A DNA stretch of 64,000 nt from Metaphire vulgaris (GCA_018105865.1 CM030865.1:12055113-12119112), one strand, 5' to 3'. Shown: positions 21,464 through 32,689, numbered from the stretch's first letter. Translations and numbers: made by a program. The notes: generated by a model from the sequence alone, not told the origin.

Positions 21464-21712
21464 CTACAGAAACACGATCATCAAGATTACAGCATACATC
21501 GTAAAACGTTTACAACTCTAAAGTCTACACCGTGCAATGTTGACATTTACAGAATTAAAACATTTACATTTATACAGCATAAAATAATTGTAAAACGGAC
21601 AAAAACGAGTGGCAGTCTATGGTGGATATAAGCCACGTCAAATAGATGAGTTTTTAATCTTGTTCTAAAAATCTGTACTGATTTGGCATTGCGCACAAGC
21701 TGAGGCAATGAG

Positions 21713-21902
21713 CAGTGTTTTATCTAGACTCCAGGCCATGGGGGTCGGGGGGCTGAGGCTTTTTTGGGGGGATTGACTTGGCTGGAGTGGAAGACACACA
21801 GTTCAATGCAAGATTTGTGTAAGTGATGGGATTTCTTTTTCGGGGGAGATGTTGAGGCTTTGGGGGAAAATCTCCCCCTAACAGGCCTGTATAAAACACT
21901 GG
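21713..21902. mobile_element. CAGTGTTTTATCTAGAC element
   Basis: Ends CAGTGTTTTATCTAGACTCC / CCTGTATAAAACACTGG with exact flank gcaatgag on both sides. Confidence 0.82.
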
Positions 21903-22024
21903 GCAATGAGTTCCACAGTTGGGGGTGGGGGAGGGAGAGGAAGAGCCCCCAACAATTATCAACCCTCTGCACCGACCGGATGTCTTCCACGGTAGTATAA
22001 ATAGGCGCCTACAAGAAATCGCAC

Positions 22025-22222
22025 CTTTTTGAAATCCGGAAACTCGTCCCTGTCTGTTGCCGTGACGGTGACCACCTCTGCCCCGGGGTCGAGATTTTCC
22101 GCTATGCTTCCCGCGTATCGACCATTTTCATCGAGTCCAATGAACTGAGGTATTTCGTCGTTGGCGTCCAAGACGTCTATTGTCAGCCGCGTGTCGTTGT
22201 GCAGGGAGTTTGTCGCTCGATT
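22025..22222 (-). CDS. Cadherin exon 12
   Basis: 66 codons, phase 0 to 0. It holds TRLTIDVLDANDEIPQF and VVTVTATDRDEFPDFKK. The donor GTGCGA directly after FKK was chosen because exon 13 then continues with LTYRI; GTAGGC 12 nt further on is the alternative. The acceptor is GAGCAG. Confidence 0.88.
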
Positions 22223-22450
22223 CTGCTCATTCACAGAAAAAGAAAAATATTATTAAATGCTTCTTTATTAAAAAAATAGCAATTTATATTGGCTCCATAC
22301 AACTTTGACAGAAAAATCTATAGTGTGACTATGGCGCGAATTAAAGTGTCTTAGGAGGCATTAATTACTGTCTGCGTGAAAGCCACTAGGGGCGTTAACG
22401 AGGCGGCGCTTTACCCACTTTGCCATCTTCCACCCCTCCCCAACGTTGAG

Positions 22451-22736
22451 CATTGGCGTAGCCAAGGGGAACAAAGGAGGGCGGCCCCCTATTCGGACTG
22501 GGACCGGTCGTGAGATTCGCGCAAACCGATGAGTAGTAGTGGAGGAGGAGGAGGAGGAGGAGGTAGGTAGGTAGGTAGGATATGAGACCGAAGACAATTG
22601 AAGACATTTTAAAGCAATAGAGGACGAAAGTGCAACAGGAGGAGATGACAATATTTGCTTGTCAACATTGCTTCACCTTTTGCCTTAAAATGCCGGTGTG
22701 GGCCCCCCACTATTCCAGAATTCTGGCTACGCCACT
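22451..22736. mobile_element. CATTGGCGTAGCC element
   Basis: Ends CATTGGCGTAGCCAAGG / CTGGCTACGCCACTG. The interior includes a block (GGACCGGTCGTGAGATTCG) also found at 7535-7580. Flanks match only partly. Confidence 0.7.
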
Positions 22737-23047
22737 GCCGTTGAAAGATCTCAGATAATATTTGAGAACTAATACATTTTTTGAAATCTCAAAACTAACA
22801 CTCATTCTTTAATTAATAAACAACTTTAATCGCGCATGGCAGAAAGAGACATCACGAAATCAATACCAAAGTCAGCCATAATAAACACATTAAACTAAAA
22901 TAAACATTCAACACAACATATCCATGACTTCAGACCTCAATAACTATAGGCCCATACCCTTTAATATCCTCAAAGCTACAGTCTCGACATCTCAAGCAGT
23001 GTTCACACACAGCATATACAGTACTTTCAAAATAATTGTCAACCAAC

Positions 23048-23544
23048 GACAGTGGCGGTTTCAGGAATTCTTGATGGGAGGAGGGTGATAAAATTTATAG
23101 GAAGTTGGCGGGAGGGAGTGCAAAGTGGAAAAAAATAGAAAAGAAATCCAGGACTGTGAAACTCACTGCCGGACTTTGTCACAAACTCTGACTCTCTTGG
23201 AATTTTCTACGTAATCTTAAGACTTTCACTATTCTCCATCGGATATTCGTAGTTTTGTAAAGCGCTCTTGTCTTTGGCCACTTTTGCCATGCTTATTGCG
23301 CTATAGAAATCGTCCAGCTAATAATAATAAAAGAGAGAAAAAGGTAATTGTTAGTGCTTTGCCCACTAAATGTTAATAAACCTTGCCAAAAAAGGCCGAC
23401 AAGCAAAAAAGAAGGTCATTCGCAGTAATTTCGCTAATTTTTTTAAAAACTCATCGGAAAATAGGTTGACAAGCAAAAAAAGCTCATCCGAAACCCCCCG
23501 TGGGGGATGCATCCCCAGTCATCAACATGGAGGAACCGCCACTG
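23048..23544. mobile_element. hAT-like MITE, family B copy
   Basis: Family B ends with flanks accaacga / actaacga. It includes an embedded retroposon 3' end (AAAGCGCTC; GCGCTATAGAAAT; TAATAATAATAA) near 23257-23331. It ends 48 bp from the exon 11 donor. Confidence 0.8.
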
Positions 23545-23591
23545 ACTAACGATCCCAAAAGCCTCCCCCCCATAAAAAATTAAAAATTCAC

Positions 23592-23969
23592 CGCAGCTTT
23601 GATGGTGAGCGTATACTGCGGGACGGTCTCGAAGTCGAGGGGACGATAGGTCAGGACGACCATCTCGTTCAGCGTCTCGTCTATTTTCCCGTAGAAACTC
23701 CTCGGCTGTCCGTTCTGTTCCAGGGTCTCGCCCGGCTGGATGACGTAGTTGACAAGCGAGTCGGGGATCGACGACGTCGCCTTGAGACGCTTGACGACGG
23801 TGTTGACGGGTGCGTTTTCTCCCACTCGTGCCGGACTGAGGGTGTAGTCCTCCGCCCACTGCGGATAGGCGTTCATCATCTCCGTTACCTCGATGTCCAT
23901 TCGCACGAATGCGCTTTTCGACGGAAATCCTCGGTCTCTCGCTTCGATCTCCAGTTGAACGTTTTTCAC
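23592..23969 (-). CDS. Cadherin exon 11
   Basis: 126 codons, phase 0 to 0. It encodes LEIEARDRGFPSKSAFVRM, the degenerate linker EVTEMMNAYPQW, and a full repeat ending RPLDFETVPQYTLTIKAA. The linker lacks DxND, implying a calcium-free joint as found in some CadN repeats. The acceptor is TTTCAG and the donor GTGAAT. A short inverted-repeat element starts 19 bp upstream of the acceptor. Confidence 0.92.
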
Positions 23970-23988
23970 CTGAAACATCAAACGGTAG

Positions 23989-24182
23989 CAGGGGTATTTT
24001 TACACCCCTAAGACCCTCCCCCAACACTCCTTCCAATTTGAGAGCGACACCCCCAACCACCCCCCCTCAACCCCCAATCTCAGCTATGGGATGACCTTTT
24101 TTGCTTGTCATACTTTTTTGGTGGCAGGGGACCCTAGAATTTACGGACACCCCACCCCAAATTGATAGCCCTAGAAATAACC
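23989..24182. mobile_element. CCTAGAAATAACCC-type MITE next to exon 11
   Basis: Starts CAGGGGTATTTTTACACCCC and ends CCCTAGAAATAACCCTG, with flanks aacggtag / ttcggtag. The left end is 19 bp upstream of the exon 11 acceptor. Confidence 0.78.
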
Positions 24183-24250
24183 CTGTTCGGTAGCACTTAC
24201 GTTGTAACGTACTTAGCGGGTCTGTAGAATGCAGTACGTTATATCCGAAG

Positions 24251-24446
24251 CAGTGGCGACTCCAGGATTGTACAAGTGGGGGTGGGACGTTGTGGTGGCA
24301 ACTTCTAAGCATTGAGGCCAACTGTTTTTCATTCTATTTAAGTTGCTTAGAATGAGTGCACTAACTTATGGGGCCACTAGGGTGGAAAAGTGGGACAGGC
24401 ACTCAATGGGGAGGGCACAGACCCCCCCAGAACCCATTTGAAGCCG
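24251..24446. mobile_element. hAT-like MITE, family A copy 9 (right end lost)
   Basis: The left end CAGTGGCGACTCCAGG and family A interior are present. The right end decays into non-matching sequence. Confidence 0.6.
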
Positions 24447-24489
24447 GGTAATAAACTGAATTCGAGGTACGTTATATCCAATAATTGTG

Positions 24490-24622
24490 ATAGCGCAAGA
24501 TGGCAGAGTGGGTCAGACGCTGGAGCGGTAGGTTGACGTAACGTTCAATCCTCGTTAGCGCCCCTAGTGGCTTTCACACAGGCAGTAATTAATGCCTCCT
24601 AAGCCACTTTAAATCACGCATG
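24490..24622 (+). repeat. tRNA-derived SINE-like piece
   Basis: GATGGCAGAGTGGGTCAGACG resembles a Ser/Leu tRNA A box, and ACGTTCAATCCTC a diverged B box. The tail GCCTCCTAAGCCACTTTAAA recurs near 1088, 14170 and 22340 (opposite orientation) and 53700. Several of these run into (ATT)n. Confidence 0.5.
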
Positions 24623-24774
24623 GGCGTCCGGAGGGGAAGCAAGGGTGTGCAAAAAAACTCCACTGGAAAAATTCTGAAGTTATGAAGAAAGTAAAATTAC
24701 TAAAAAAGTTGCCTACAGTACTACTGTAAGTTACAACATGAATTTATATAAGAATCAGATGAACTTTCTTGTAG
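24622..24774. mobile_element. TGGGCGTCC element, left half
   Basis: Starts TGGGCGTCCGGAGG and carries the ATGAATTTATATAAGAATC block of 2497-2743. The right end is missing. Confidence 0.55.
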
Positions 24775-24834
24775 CGCTAAATAATTTAAAACACAGTATT
24801 CTACAGAAGCGGCAGTACCACAGTCCACGCTTAC

Positions 24835-25125
24835 TCCGACCAGTGGCCTGACAACCGTAACCCATCCGGAGTAATGGTTGATGGAAAAGAACGCGGAGGG
24901 ATTGCTGGCAATGTGGTATTCCACTTTTCCGTTGTCTCCGGCGTCACGGTCGTTGGCGTACACCTGTTTCACCCGCCTTCCCACCATGCTCGACTCCTCG
25001 ACGCTCGTCGCGTAGTGAGGAAAATTGAAGACCGGCGGATTGTCGTTCTTGTCTCCGATCTTCGTCCGGAACGTACAGAAGCCCGCCAGGCTGGGGTTTC
25101 CCTGGTCCTGGGCCTTGACGGTCAC
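24835..25125 (-). CDS. Cadherin exon 10
   Basis: 97 codons, phase 0 to 0. It begins VTVKAQDQGNPS, has the linker KIGDKNDNPPVF, then SSMVGRRVKQVYANDRDAGD and the strand SGWVTVVRPLVG. The acceptor is TTTCAG and the donor GTAAGC. Confidence 0.92.
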
Positions 25126-25291
25126 CTGAAAACACGATTCGACCGCACCTGTATCAAACGTATTTTATTTACGATGATAAAACACGTATAATACGCGTAG
25201 GCTATGGTAAAATTCCGTACGTTAAAATACGTTGTTTAACGGTAGCTCATTACCATGACGCAACCACAGAGGTTTGTAGATAACAGAGAAC

Positions 25292-25692
25292 CAAGAGATG
25301 TCCACGGGCTGGGTTAACCCATGGGTTGGGTTGGGTAGGACTTTTTCTTATTAATGGCGGGTTGAGCTGTGCTTGGTTAGAAAATAAGTCATGGTCTAAG
25401 AAATTGTAATGCATTACGGTGGGTTGGGTTGGATCAAGTAACCCTATTACAGGCATGGGTTAGGTTGGTTTGAGTTGGGTGCAGTGGAGTAGCGACGGGG
25501 GTATATCGGTATACATACCCCCAAAAATCAGACTACCTTGAAGTTTTCAATGTGTTTTTAAGATTTTCAAAGTTTTTAAAGATTTATACCCCCATCACAT
25601 TATACCCGCGCAAATCAAATTCCTGGCTACGCCAGTGGTCGGGTGTTTGATGGGTAGGCTGGGTTCTAAAAAACGGATCCATGGACATCTCC
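25292..25692. mobile_element. GGTTGGGTT-rich element, second copy
   Basis: Starts AGAGATGTCCACGGG, ends GATCCATGGACATCTCCGTGG; interior matches 34968-35180 in reverse. Interrupted by the family F MITE at 25482-25637. Confidence 0.68.
25482..25637. mobile_element. Family F MITE, nested
   Basis: Ends CAGTGGAGTAGCGACGG / CTGGCTACGCCAGTG, flanks gttgggtg / gtcgggtg. It lies inside the GGGTTGGGTT-rich element at 25292-25692. Confidence 0.8.
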
Positions 25693-25744
25693 GTGGGATC
25701 CACGGAAGTATGTTCAAGCTTAACGCTTTGACTTCGTACGTATC

Positions 25745-25860
25745 TTTACGTACAATACGCGTATTTTATAGTAGGGCATAAAATACGTACAATACGCGTA
25801 TTTTATAGTAGGGCATAAAATACGTACAATACGCGTATTTTATAGTAGGGTATAACGTAC
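25745..25860. repeat. Tandem repeat of about 37 bp at the exon 9 donor
   Basis: Unit TACGTACAATACGCG plus TATTTTATAGTAGGGCATAAAA. ACGTAC occurs at 25748, 25785, 25822 and 25855; the last one, read on the minus strand, is the GTACGT donor. Confidence 0.9.
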
Positions 25861-26028
25861 CTGAAAATAGGTGACCCCGATCTGAGCCTCGCGGTCGAAG
25901 ACGTCCGCCGTTCTGACGACACCTGAGATCTGGTCGATCTCGAACCGGTCGCTGCTCTGGTCGCTCGATTTCACGAGGGAGTAGGTCACGTTGCCGTTGG
26001 CACCTGTGTCCAGGTCAACGGCCTTGAC
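25861..26028 (-). CDS. Cadherin exon 9
   Basis: 56 codons, phase 0 to 0. It encodes VKAVDLDTGANGNVTYSL, DRFEIDQISGVVRTADVFDR and VTYFQ. The acceptor CTGAAG is modest. The donor GTACGT sits at the end of a tandem repeat of about 37 bp whose units also contain GTACGT. Confidence 0.9.
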
Positions 26029-26377
26029 CTTCAGAAATAGGTATATTCGGAAATGCTGTACAGCATAGAACTTTGTTGTAACATACTTAAAGAGTGGCTG
26101 TAAAATTCAGTACGTAATATTCGAGGAATCAGAAGAAGAAGACTTGGATGATATGGATAAAATAGAATGAAAGACAACATATAAAGCACTCTACATATAC
26201 ACAAAGAAAGCAAGAGAGGAAGAGGAAGGCACAGGGAAAAGTGGGTGGATAACATCAAAGAAGACTTTGAAAGATACGACTTATCAGTATAATCGATGGA
26301 AAGAGATTAACAACGGAAAAAGATATATGGATAAGTTTCATGCTTAGCTATTGCCACTAATGAGCTGGCAGAAAGCA

Positions 26378-26486
26378 AATATGATGATATTGATGATGAT
26401 ATTGATGATGATGATGATGATGATGATGATGACGACGATGATGATGATGATGATGATGACGATGATGATGATGATGATGATTATTA
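26378..26486. repeat. (GAT)n microsatellite
   Basis: GAT/GAC array between exons 8 and 9. Confidence 0.9.
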
Positions 26487-26584
26487 ATAACCGAGGTATG
26501 TTTTTATATCCAATACTATCAAACAGAGTAGCGCATCAAACAGTTTATATTGCCGTACTTTACAAACGAGTATACGTCATAACC

Positions 26585-26612
26585 GAGTCCGTTATAACGA
26601 AGTTCTACTGTA
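26585..26612. mobile_element. Single Tigger-like end
   Basis: The right end only (CCGTTATAACGAAGTTCTAC, then TG and TA), about 40 bp downstream of the exon 8 donor in transcript sense. Confidence 0.6.
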
Positions 26613-26649
26613 CAGCGTCCATGTCAGAAACTACGGAATACTAATTCAC

Positions 26650-26924
26650 CTTAATCACGAATGTTCCGACGTTTTCCTTTTCCAGTACAGTGGGGAAATA
26701 TCTGGCGCAGTCGGGAAACCTCGGGGCGTTATTGTTGATGTCCTTGACGGCGATGACGACCAGACCCCGGCTGTTTCGACTGGTGCTGCCGCCGCAGCAG
26801 ACGCCGTTGTCCGTGGCAACGATGTTCAACTTATACGAGATCTGCGCCTTGTTAAGAGACCCGATCAGTGTAATGACGCCTGCGCTGGGATTTATGTTGA
26901 ACGGCCCGTCGGCAAGACTACCAT
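26650..26924 (-). CDS. Cadherin exon 8
   Basis: 91 codons plus 2 nt, phase 1 to 0. It starts DGSLADGPFNINPSAGVITL and continues IVATDNGVCCGGS. The linker is VKDINNNAPRF, with Asn in place of the usual Asp. A Cys pair in the loop is unusual. The acceptor is GTACAG and the donor GTGAAT. Confidence 0.9.
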
Positions 26925-26980
26925 CTGTACAATAACACGTGGCTTCGGCTTAACAATACATCTTCTTATAGGGGGGGCCA

Positions 26981-27072
26981 GGGCCGCCGAGAGGGGCAAG
27001 CAGAGGGCAAATGCACAGGGGCCCGGCGGTCTTTTATAGGGCCCGGGCCGATGATGAAGAATTGAAGATGTA

Positions 27073-27131
<59 letters not shown>

Positions 27132-27283
27132 ACAAAAAGTTTAGCACGTTATGTACACAGGGGCCCGGCGAGTATAAAGGAGGCCCGGGCGCTGAGGACA
27201 TCATAAATATCGTGAAAAACAGCGGACCTCACAGACTAGGGCATCACCCCCTCCGGTTTTATTTCGCTAGAACCGCCCCTGCT
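26981..27283. mobile_element. GGGCCGCCGAGAGG element with (AAT)n
   Basis: Starts CAGGGCCGCCGAGAGGGG and ends AGAACCGCCCCTG. It includes an (AAT)n array at 27073-27130. Related G/C-rich sequence in reverse is at 42720-42830. Confidence 0.5.
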
Positions 27284-27684
27284 AACATGCCACCACACAA
27301 GAAGTCGTCCAAACCGTAACAATTACATTGTCTCACATCTTGTACAGACAGGTTTCCACCAATACACCGAATCAGCGAATCTAGCACATAAAATGCACAC
27401 CACGGATTGCCATTTTACGACCGTCTCTGCATACGACCCATTCCAAACCACTTGAGCATAACTATTACACCGGGCAAATCGCGTCCGTAGGCTCAACTCC
27501 CCGCCCTCTGGAAATATAAAACCTCCAGTCATTCATCTGTGGAACATGACTGCGACCACAGTGGACCACAAGTCTGTTCGATTGTACAGAGTACAGAGTT
27601 TCGAAATGTCGCCATAGCAACGTTTCCATGACTACAGGTTTTGTGGGACTACAGGTTTTGTAGACTCTGCACGATTTCGTCTTA

Positions 27685-27955
27685 GGGGCCGTCCATAAAT
27701 GACGTCACGCACATAGTGGAAGGGGGTTCAAACATTTGTGACGATGTGTGACGACGGCGGGAGGGGTTTCCAGAAATGTGACGTCACACAATACTAAATA
27801 TTTGTATTAATAACGCAATGCTATTTTACACTTTTAATTATTGTACGCATTTTAAAAAGTTATAATATTGTTTCAACTATATACTAATCATTTTTCAAAA
27901 AACGAATTTAAAAGTTTCAAGAGGAGACGCGTGACGTCATTTATGGACGGCCCCT
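27685..27955. mobile_element. GGGGCCGTCCATAAATGACG inverted-repeat element
   Basis: Left end GGGGCCGTCCATAAATGACG, right end its complement ATGGACGGCCCC, with TTA on both sides. Single ends of the family lie near 11729, 16308 and 18150. Confidence 0.75.
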
Positions 27956-28404
27956 TAAACCAGAGGCGCGCTTTTAAACAGAAGCAGACAAAAGAGTCGC
28001 TATGGACTCACTCGGCTCAGATTGACCTAGAATCTGATAAAATCTTGAAACAGTGGCCATGGACATCTCTGGCCCTGGCCATTATGATAGCAGTGGTGCC
28101 ATAGAAGTTTCTGTTTGAAAAATTGATTCATCTATCAGCCTGTCTGTGATCCATACAGTCAGTTACTCACTCATTGATGCTAAGTCTGCTCATCATAATT
28201 ATTATTACGACATAAACGTTTTAAAATTATAATAAATCGTCAATTCACTTTTAAAACCAAACGCTCAAAATATATCCGCAGAGATTAAGAATTCACGTTC
28301 AGTGCGCTTCACTCAAGAAGAAAGTTGAAACTCTGCAAACATACGTTACACACAGTACATGCATAGAATAGTCGTATAAAATGGCTGAGAAGTGAGAAGT
28401 GTAG

Positions 28405-28530
28405 TGTTTAGAACGCTGTAGAATAAAATTGAGACGGAATATGATGACAATCTTAGCACGATTTGACGCAATGAAGATGGGGACACAAGAAAATCTGGTT
28501 TTAATTCGAGTTTTCTTTCTTTTGAAATTT
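28405..28530 (+). repeat. Dispersed repeat, plus-strand copy
   Basis: Encodes LERCRIKLRRNMMTILA, then RFDAMKMGTQENLVLIRVFF, in one frame. Confidence 0.5.
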
Positions 28531-28614
28531 TTTATGATGAAGAGTTTATTTTCGAAAGACTGTGTAGGCCTACATAATGTACAGTGTGTATTGTATGCAA
28601 ATTAAAATAATATA

Positions 28615-28875
28615 TACACTTATATACCTTATTATACTATAGGCTATATATATGTATATAAATGTTGTATATATATGTATATGTATATATATATGCATAC
28701 ACATAGAGATACATGTTTATATACACAGCACATACAATATACAATACATACAATATACACACTGTACATACAATATATATATATATATATATATACAGGG
28801 TGGCGCAAAAAACCGGACTAATCACATTTAGGTTAGCCTTTAATATAGTCCGGTTCTTTGTGCCACCCTGTATAT
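28615..28875. repeat. (TA)n-rich tract
   Basis: TATATA and TACAATA repeats with a 75-bp mariner-like insertion at 28796-28870. Confidence 0.85.
28796..28870. mobile_element. 75-bp mariner-like mini-element
   Basis: Nearly complete hairpin with ends CAGGGTGGCGCAAAAAACC / GGTTCTTTGTGCCACCCTG, flanked by TA inside a (TA)n tract. Confidence 0.75.
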
Positions 28876-29150
28876 ATGCATACAAGCACACAACCAACAA
28901 CATGTCATTAATTCTTCTGCATTGGAATTCACAGCAGCTGTTTATTTGTTTCATTCTTCTCTCCCATTGAGTCTTATACAGAGACACACATAAGACGGGA
29001 GTCAGGCAGCTGTGATGGCGCATCGCATCGGCATAGAGAGAGGCATACGCTGCCGGAGCCAAGAACCATCAGATCGACTGTCACGAGAAGATATCTATTG
29101 GCTCACATACATCAACTTACTACTTCAACCGACGCTCGCTCGCTTACTTA

Positions 29151-29208
29151 CTTACTTACTTACTTACGCACGCACGCACGCACGGGATCAGCGTCATTTA
29201 GACAGAGG

Positions 29209-29249
<41 letters not shown>

Positions 29250-29272
29250 GCAACGCGTATAACTAAGTCTGC

Positions 29273-29338
<66 letters not shown>
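29151..29338. repeat. Compound microsatellites (CTTA)n, (ATC)(AGC)n, (CT)n
   Basis: (CTTA)n(CGCA)n 29145-29185, TCATCATC/AGCAGC 29214-29253, then (CT)n 29276-29338. Confidence 0.9.
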
Positions 29339-29339
<1 letters not shown>

Positions 29340-29520
29340 ACTGGTCCAACGCTGAGGCTGGAAAGGGAGATAACCTCGGTGAGACCGGACACTCGATCAC
29401 CGGATCCATTCGCATCCTGCTCAATGCAAATGGCATCTGCAGAATTTCTGCCACAGGCAAACATCACCGGACGAGAGAAGGAATAAGACAGACACACACA
29501 CACACGAACCGACGATAGCC

Positions 29521-29792
29521 AATGAAGGAAGGAAGGAAGAATGAAGAAAGGAATGAAGAAAGGAAAGGAAGGAAGAAAAGAAGGAAAGAAGGAAGGAATG
29601 AATGAGGAAAGAAAGGAAGGCAGAAAGAAAGAATGAAGGAACGAATGAAGGATAAAAGAAAAAGAAGGAAGAAAAGAAAGGAATGAAGGAAGAATAAAGA
29701 AAAGAATGAAGGAATGGAGGAAAATGAAGAAAAGAATGAAAACATGAAAGAAGGAGGAAAGGAAGGAATGAATGAAGGAAGGAAAGGAAGAA
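29521..29792. repeat. 270-bp purine-rich (GGAA/GAAT)n tract
   Basis: Almost pure A/G on the plus strand with irregular GGAA, GAAT and GAAA units. The complement encodes only low-complexity Phe/Ser/Leu. Confidence 0.88.
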
Positions 29793-30305
29793 ATACTAGG
29801 ATCTGCGGAGCAAAAGGAACGAGGGAAGTGAATTTAGTGGAACACGAAATGTGAAGAAATTCACACAAAAATCGCCGTCTGCCTAGACACACCGGTCGAA
29901 ATCTCCCAGCTCACATAAAGCACAGCAAACTGCTGGTTAACCCTTCGACCCAGTATCCCGGAATTCCAGGAAGACAACTAATCAGACCAGCCACTTCAAG
30001 GGGTTAATGCAATGACGCCATCAAAACGCTGCCATTTGCATCATAAGCTGCTGTGAGAATTTGCTGGTCAAAGTTTCCAGGCAAATGTTACTGGATTTCC
30101 TTAAAATATGCAACTAAACTATCAATTATTGCAATAACTGTCAAAATCAAGTAAGTTTTATGTTTCCAGTGACTTTCCCTATAAACTGGTAAACTCTGGA
30201 TAACATCAACTCTAATCAACATTGGCGTAGCCACGGGAACCAGAGGCGCCACCCCCATTCGGATTGGGGGGTGGGATTTTCCTCCAAATCCACATTTCAA
30301 AAACC

Positions 30306-30308
30306 ACG

Positions 30309-30367
<59 letters not shown>
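30306..30367. repeat. (ATT)n microsatellite
   Basis: About 20 units, 180 bp from the donor end of exon 7 in transcript sense. Confidence 0.92.
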
Positions 30368-30369
<2 letters not shown>

Positions 30370-30549
30370 ATGACTCACAACTTTAATGAGAGACGACAAA
30401 AACCAAAATAATAATCTCTTAATTTGTGCATCTTCGAGTGTACGCGTTGTCCCCAAACGGAAATTCTAACAAAATAATAATTAATTCCATGAAATTCTCT
30501 CACAAGAACGTGACAGAATTTCTGAACATTCTCTATGAGATCTACTCAC

Positions 30550-30800
30550 CGAGAAAACTGAACGAGACGTCGTCGCCGTCGGGATCGTACACCTGCAGGA
30601 CGTGCACAACGGTGTTCGGAGAGGCGTCTTCGCTGACGAGCACGTGCTCGACGGGCTGAGTGAAGACGGGGTCCTCGTCATTGACGTTGGTCACCGTCAC
30701 TCGAATGCTCGCAGAGCCACGGTGAGCAGGAGTTCCGTTATCTGTGGCGACGACGGTAAAATTGTAAGTATGGCACTGACCGCTGTCGTAATCAAGTCGT
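30550..30800 (-). CDS. Cadherin exon 7
   Basis: 83 codons with partial ends, phase 2 to 1. It has RRLDYDSGQCHTYNFTVVAT, the linker VTNVNDEDPVF and VYDPDGDDVSFSF. The acceptor is TTATAG and the donor GTGAGT. A 472-bp inverted-repeat element (30842-31313) begins 42 bp upstream of the acceptor. Confidence 0.9.
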
Positions 30801-30841
30801 CTATAAACAGTACACCAACCAACGATACTTACGGTATCTAG

Positions 30842-31313
30842 CAGTGGCGGTTCCACGTGGGGGGATGAGTGGAGATGCATCCCCCAACCGGACTTCCGGA
30901 CTTTTTATCGCTTGTAAAACCTATTTTGGGGGGCAAAAGTCTAGTAAAACTACGGGGAAAACTGTGGATGACCTTTTTGTCTATCAACCTATTTTTCGGT
31001 AACAGTGTGGTCAAATTAGGGCAGTGTTTATTCTAGGCCTTCTCTGGGGAGAATTCCCCCAATTTTATGTTGGCTGGGGTGGAAATCCCCCCCCCCCAAA
31101 AAAAAGTGTGGAGACTCAGACCTCGTCCCCCCAATCATTTCAAAATTCCCCCAATGTTAAGGTGGCTAGAATAAACACTGAATTAGGGGACAATTTTCTT
31201 TGGTCAGCCTTTTTCGACAAAGTTTACTGATTTTCCCCTTCTCTTTTCATCCCCCACCAACTTCCTATGAATTCATTTCATCCCCCAACCAAGAAATCCT
31301 GGAACCGCCACTG
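30842..31313. mobile_element. hAT-like MITE, family B copy, with nested element
   Basis: Ends CAGTGGCGGTTCCACG / TGGAACCGCCACTG. Flanks gtatctag / gttactag match 6 of 8. A second element is nested at 31022-31180. Confidence 0.78.
31022..31180. mobile_element. CAGTGTTTATTCTAG element nested in family B
   Basis: Ends CAGTGTTTATTCTAGGCC / GGCTAGAATAAACACTG. Exact duplication aattaggg on both sides. Confidence 0.85.
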
Positions 31314-31903
31314 GTTACTAGGTTATAATTATCTCAAACTATCAAAATAATAATACAACACCACTATTTACGTAATATAGAGTAATGTAACCAAATACTT
31401 GTAAAGCACCTCTTATAAAGAATCACTCAAAGGCGCTACCACTGCAATTACTGCATATTGATGAAAAATATGAGCTTCAAAAAGAGGTTAGGTCTACTAA
31501 ATTACTTAGCCTGTATTGGGGTCAAGAGAAATCCAGAAGATCGGTCTATGTGATTATATTAAACATGGGCCTTAGAAACTGCGCTCACCTCAATAATACA
31601 GGTATAAAGTCAAAAACGCTAATAAGTTACATGCAGAGTAAAAATTGAGACAGGCTTTTTAGATATCAAAAGAGCTATCTATAGCTGAATAAATACATCA
31701 TTTGCAGACATAATTATACGAATTTATTCAGAGACGAGCCAACAAATCACGCAAGAAATCGTATGATTAGCACTAAAACACCAACCACGCAATCGTAAGA
31801 TCTTTTAGGATGGATGATCGTTAGAAAAAAAATCAATAAAGCCGTCGTCATTAAGAAGAAAGAAGTCAAGAAAATGCCACCCAGTGAACGATAAACAAAG
31901 AGA
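31314..31903. other. Intron 6-7, unstructured
   Basis: A+T-rich sequence without long frames, repeats or inverted ends that I could see. Confidence 0.5.
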
Positions 31904-31959
31904 CTTAGTAAAGCGCCGGTCGCATTTGGCGTCTGAATAGACGGAAGGCAGAGGTCGAC

Positions 31960-32071
31960 CTGGCCGTCTTGATGTAACCAATGTTGTTGAGCGTTTGGAC
32001 GCTGAAGCTGTGGTCAGTAACGCTGTACGTCAACTGGGAATTGGTCACCGAGTCCTGGTCGGTTGCAGTAA
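31960..32071 (-). CDS. Cadherin exon 6
   Basis: 36 codons with partial ends, phase 1 to 2. It encodes VTATDQDSVTNSQLTYSV, with the calcium-binding TDxD motif, and NNIGYIKTA. The acceptor is TTCCAG. The donor GTCGAC is weak (pyrimidine at +3), but phase and the join to RRLDYD in exon 7 support it. Confidence 0.88.
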
Positions 32072-32095
32072 CTGGAAAACGACACCAGATATACA

Positions 32096-32310
32096 GAAGA
32101 ACAAAATAGAGAGAAAAAGAGACAGACAGACAGAGAGAGAAAGAGAGAGAGACAGAGAGAGACAGAGAGAGAGACAGAGAGGAGAGAGAGAGAGAGGAGA
32201 GAGACAGAGGAGAGAGACAGAGAGGAGAAAGACAGAGAGGAGAGAGACAGAGAGGAGAGAGACAGAGACAGAGTGGCAGACAGGAGAGAGTGAAGAGAGG
32301 GACAGACAGA
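32096..32310. repeat. Purine-rich (GA)n/(GACA)n tract
   Basis: Irregular GAGAGACAGAGAG repeats beginning about 25 bp upstream of the exon 6 acceptor. On the minus strand they give a long pyrimidine tract. Confidence 0.88.
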
Positions 32311-32534
32311 GAAAACCAGAGGAATCGCCAGATCGGCTGCATTCGAAAAGCATTCAATGCCAAGAAATAACGAAAAACCCCAACCATAATGCATTTTCAC
32401 GTCCTAAGTCCATCACACAAACAACCAACATCACCAACTGAAACTTCGGTCTCCTTCAAGCGACGAAGTGACGGTTATCAAAGTGACCTAGATTTCGATC
32501 CAACCCTCGCATACGGCGCTACAAAAATTGCCTC

Positions 32535-32535
<1 letters not shown>

Positions 32536-32596
<61 letters not shown>

Positions 32597-32614
32597 TAAT
32601 AATAATAATAATAA
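32536..32614. repeat. (AAT)n microsatellite
   Basis: About 26 units with one AAA interruption. Confidence 0.92.
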
Positions 32615-32689
32615 CATTGATTACAAGGAATTCTGTGCACAAAGCCAGTCAAGTGTCACAAAGTCAAGACTGTTTCACTTTTACACAGG

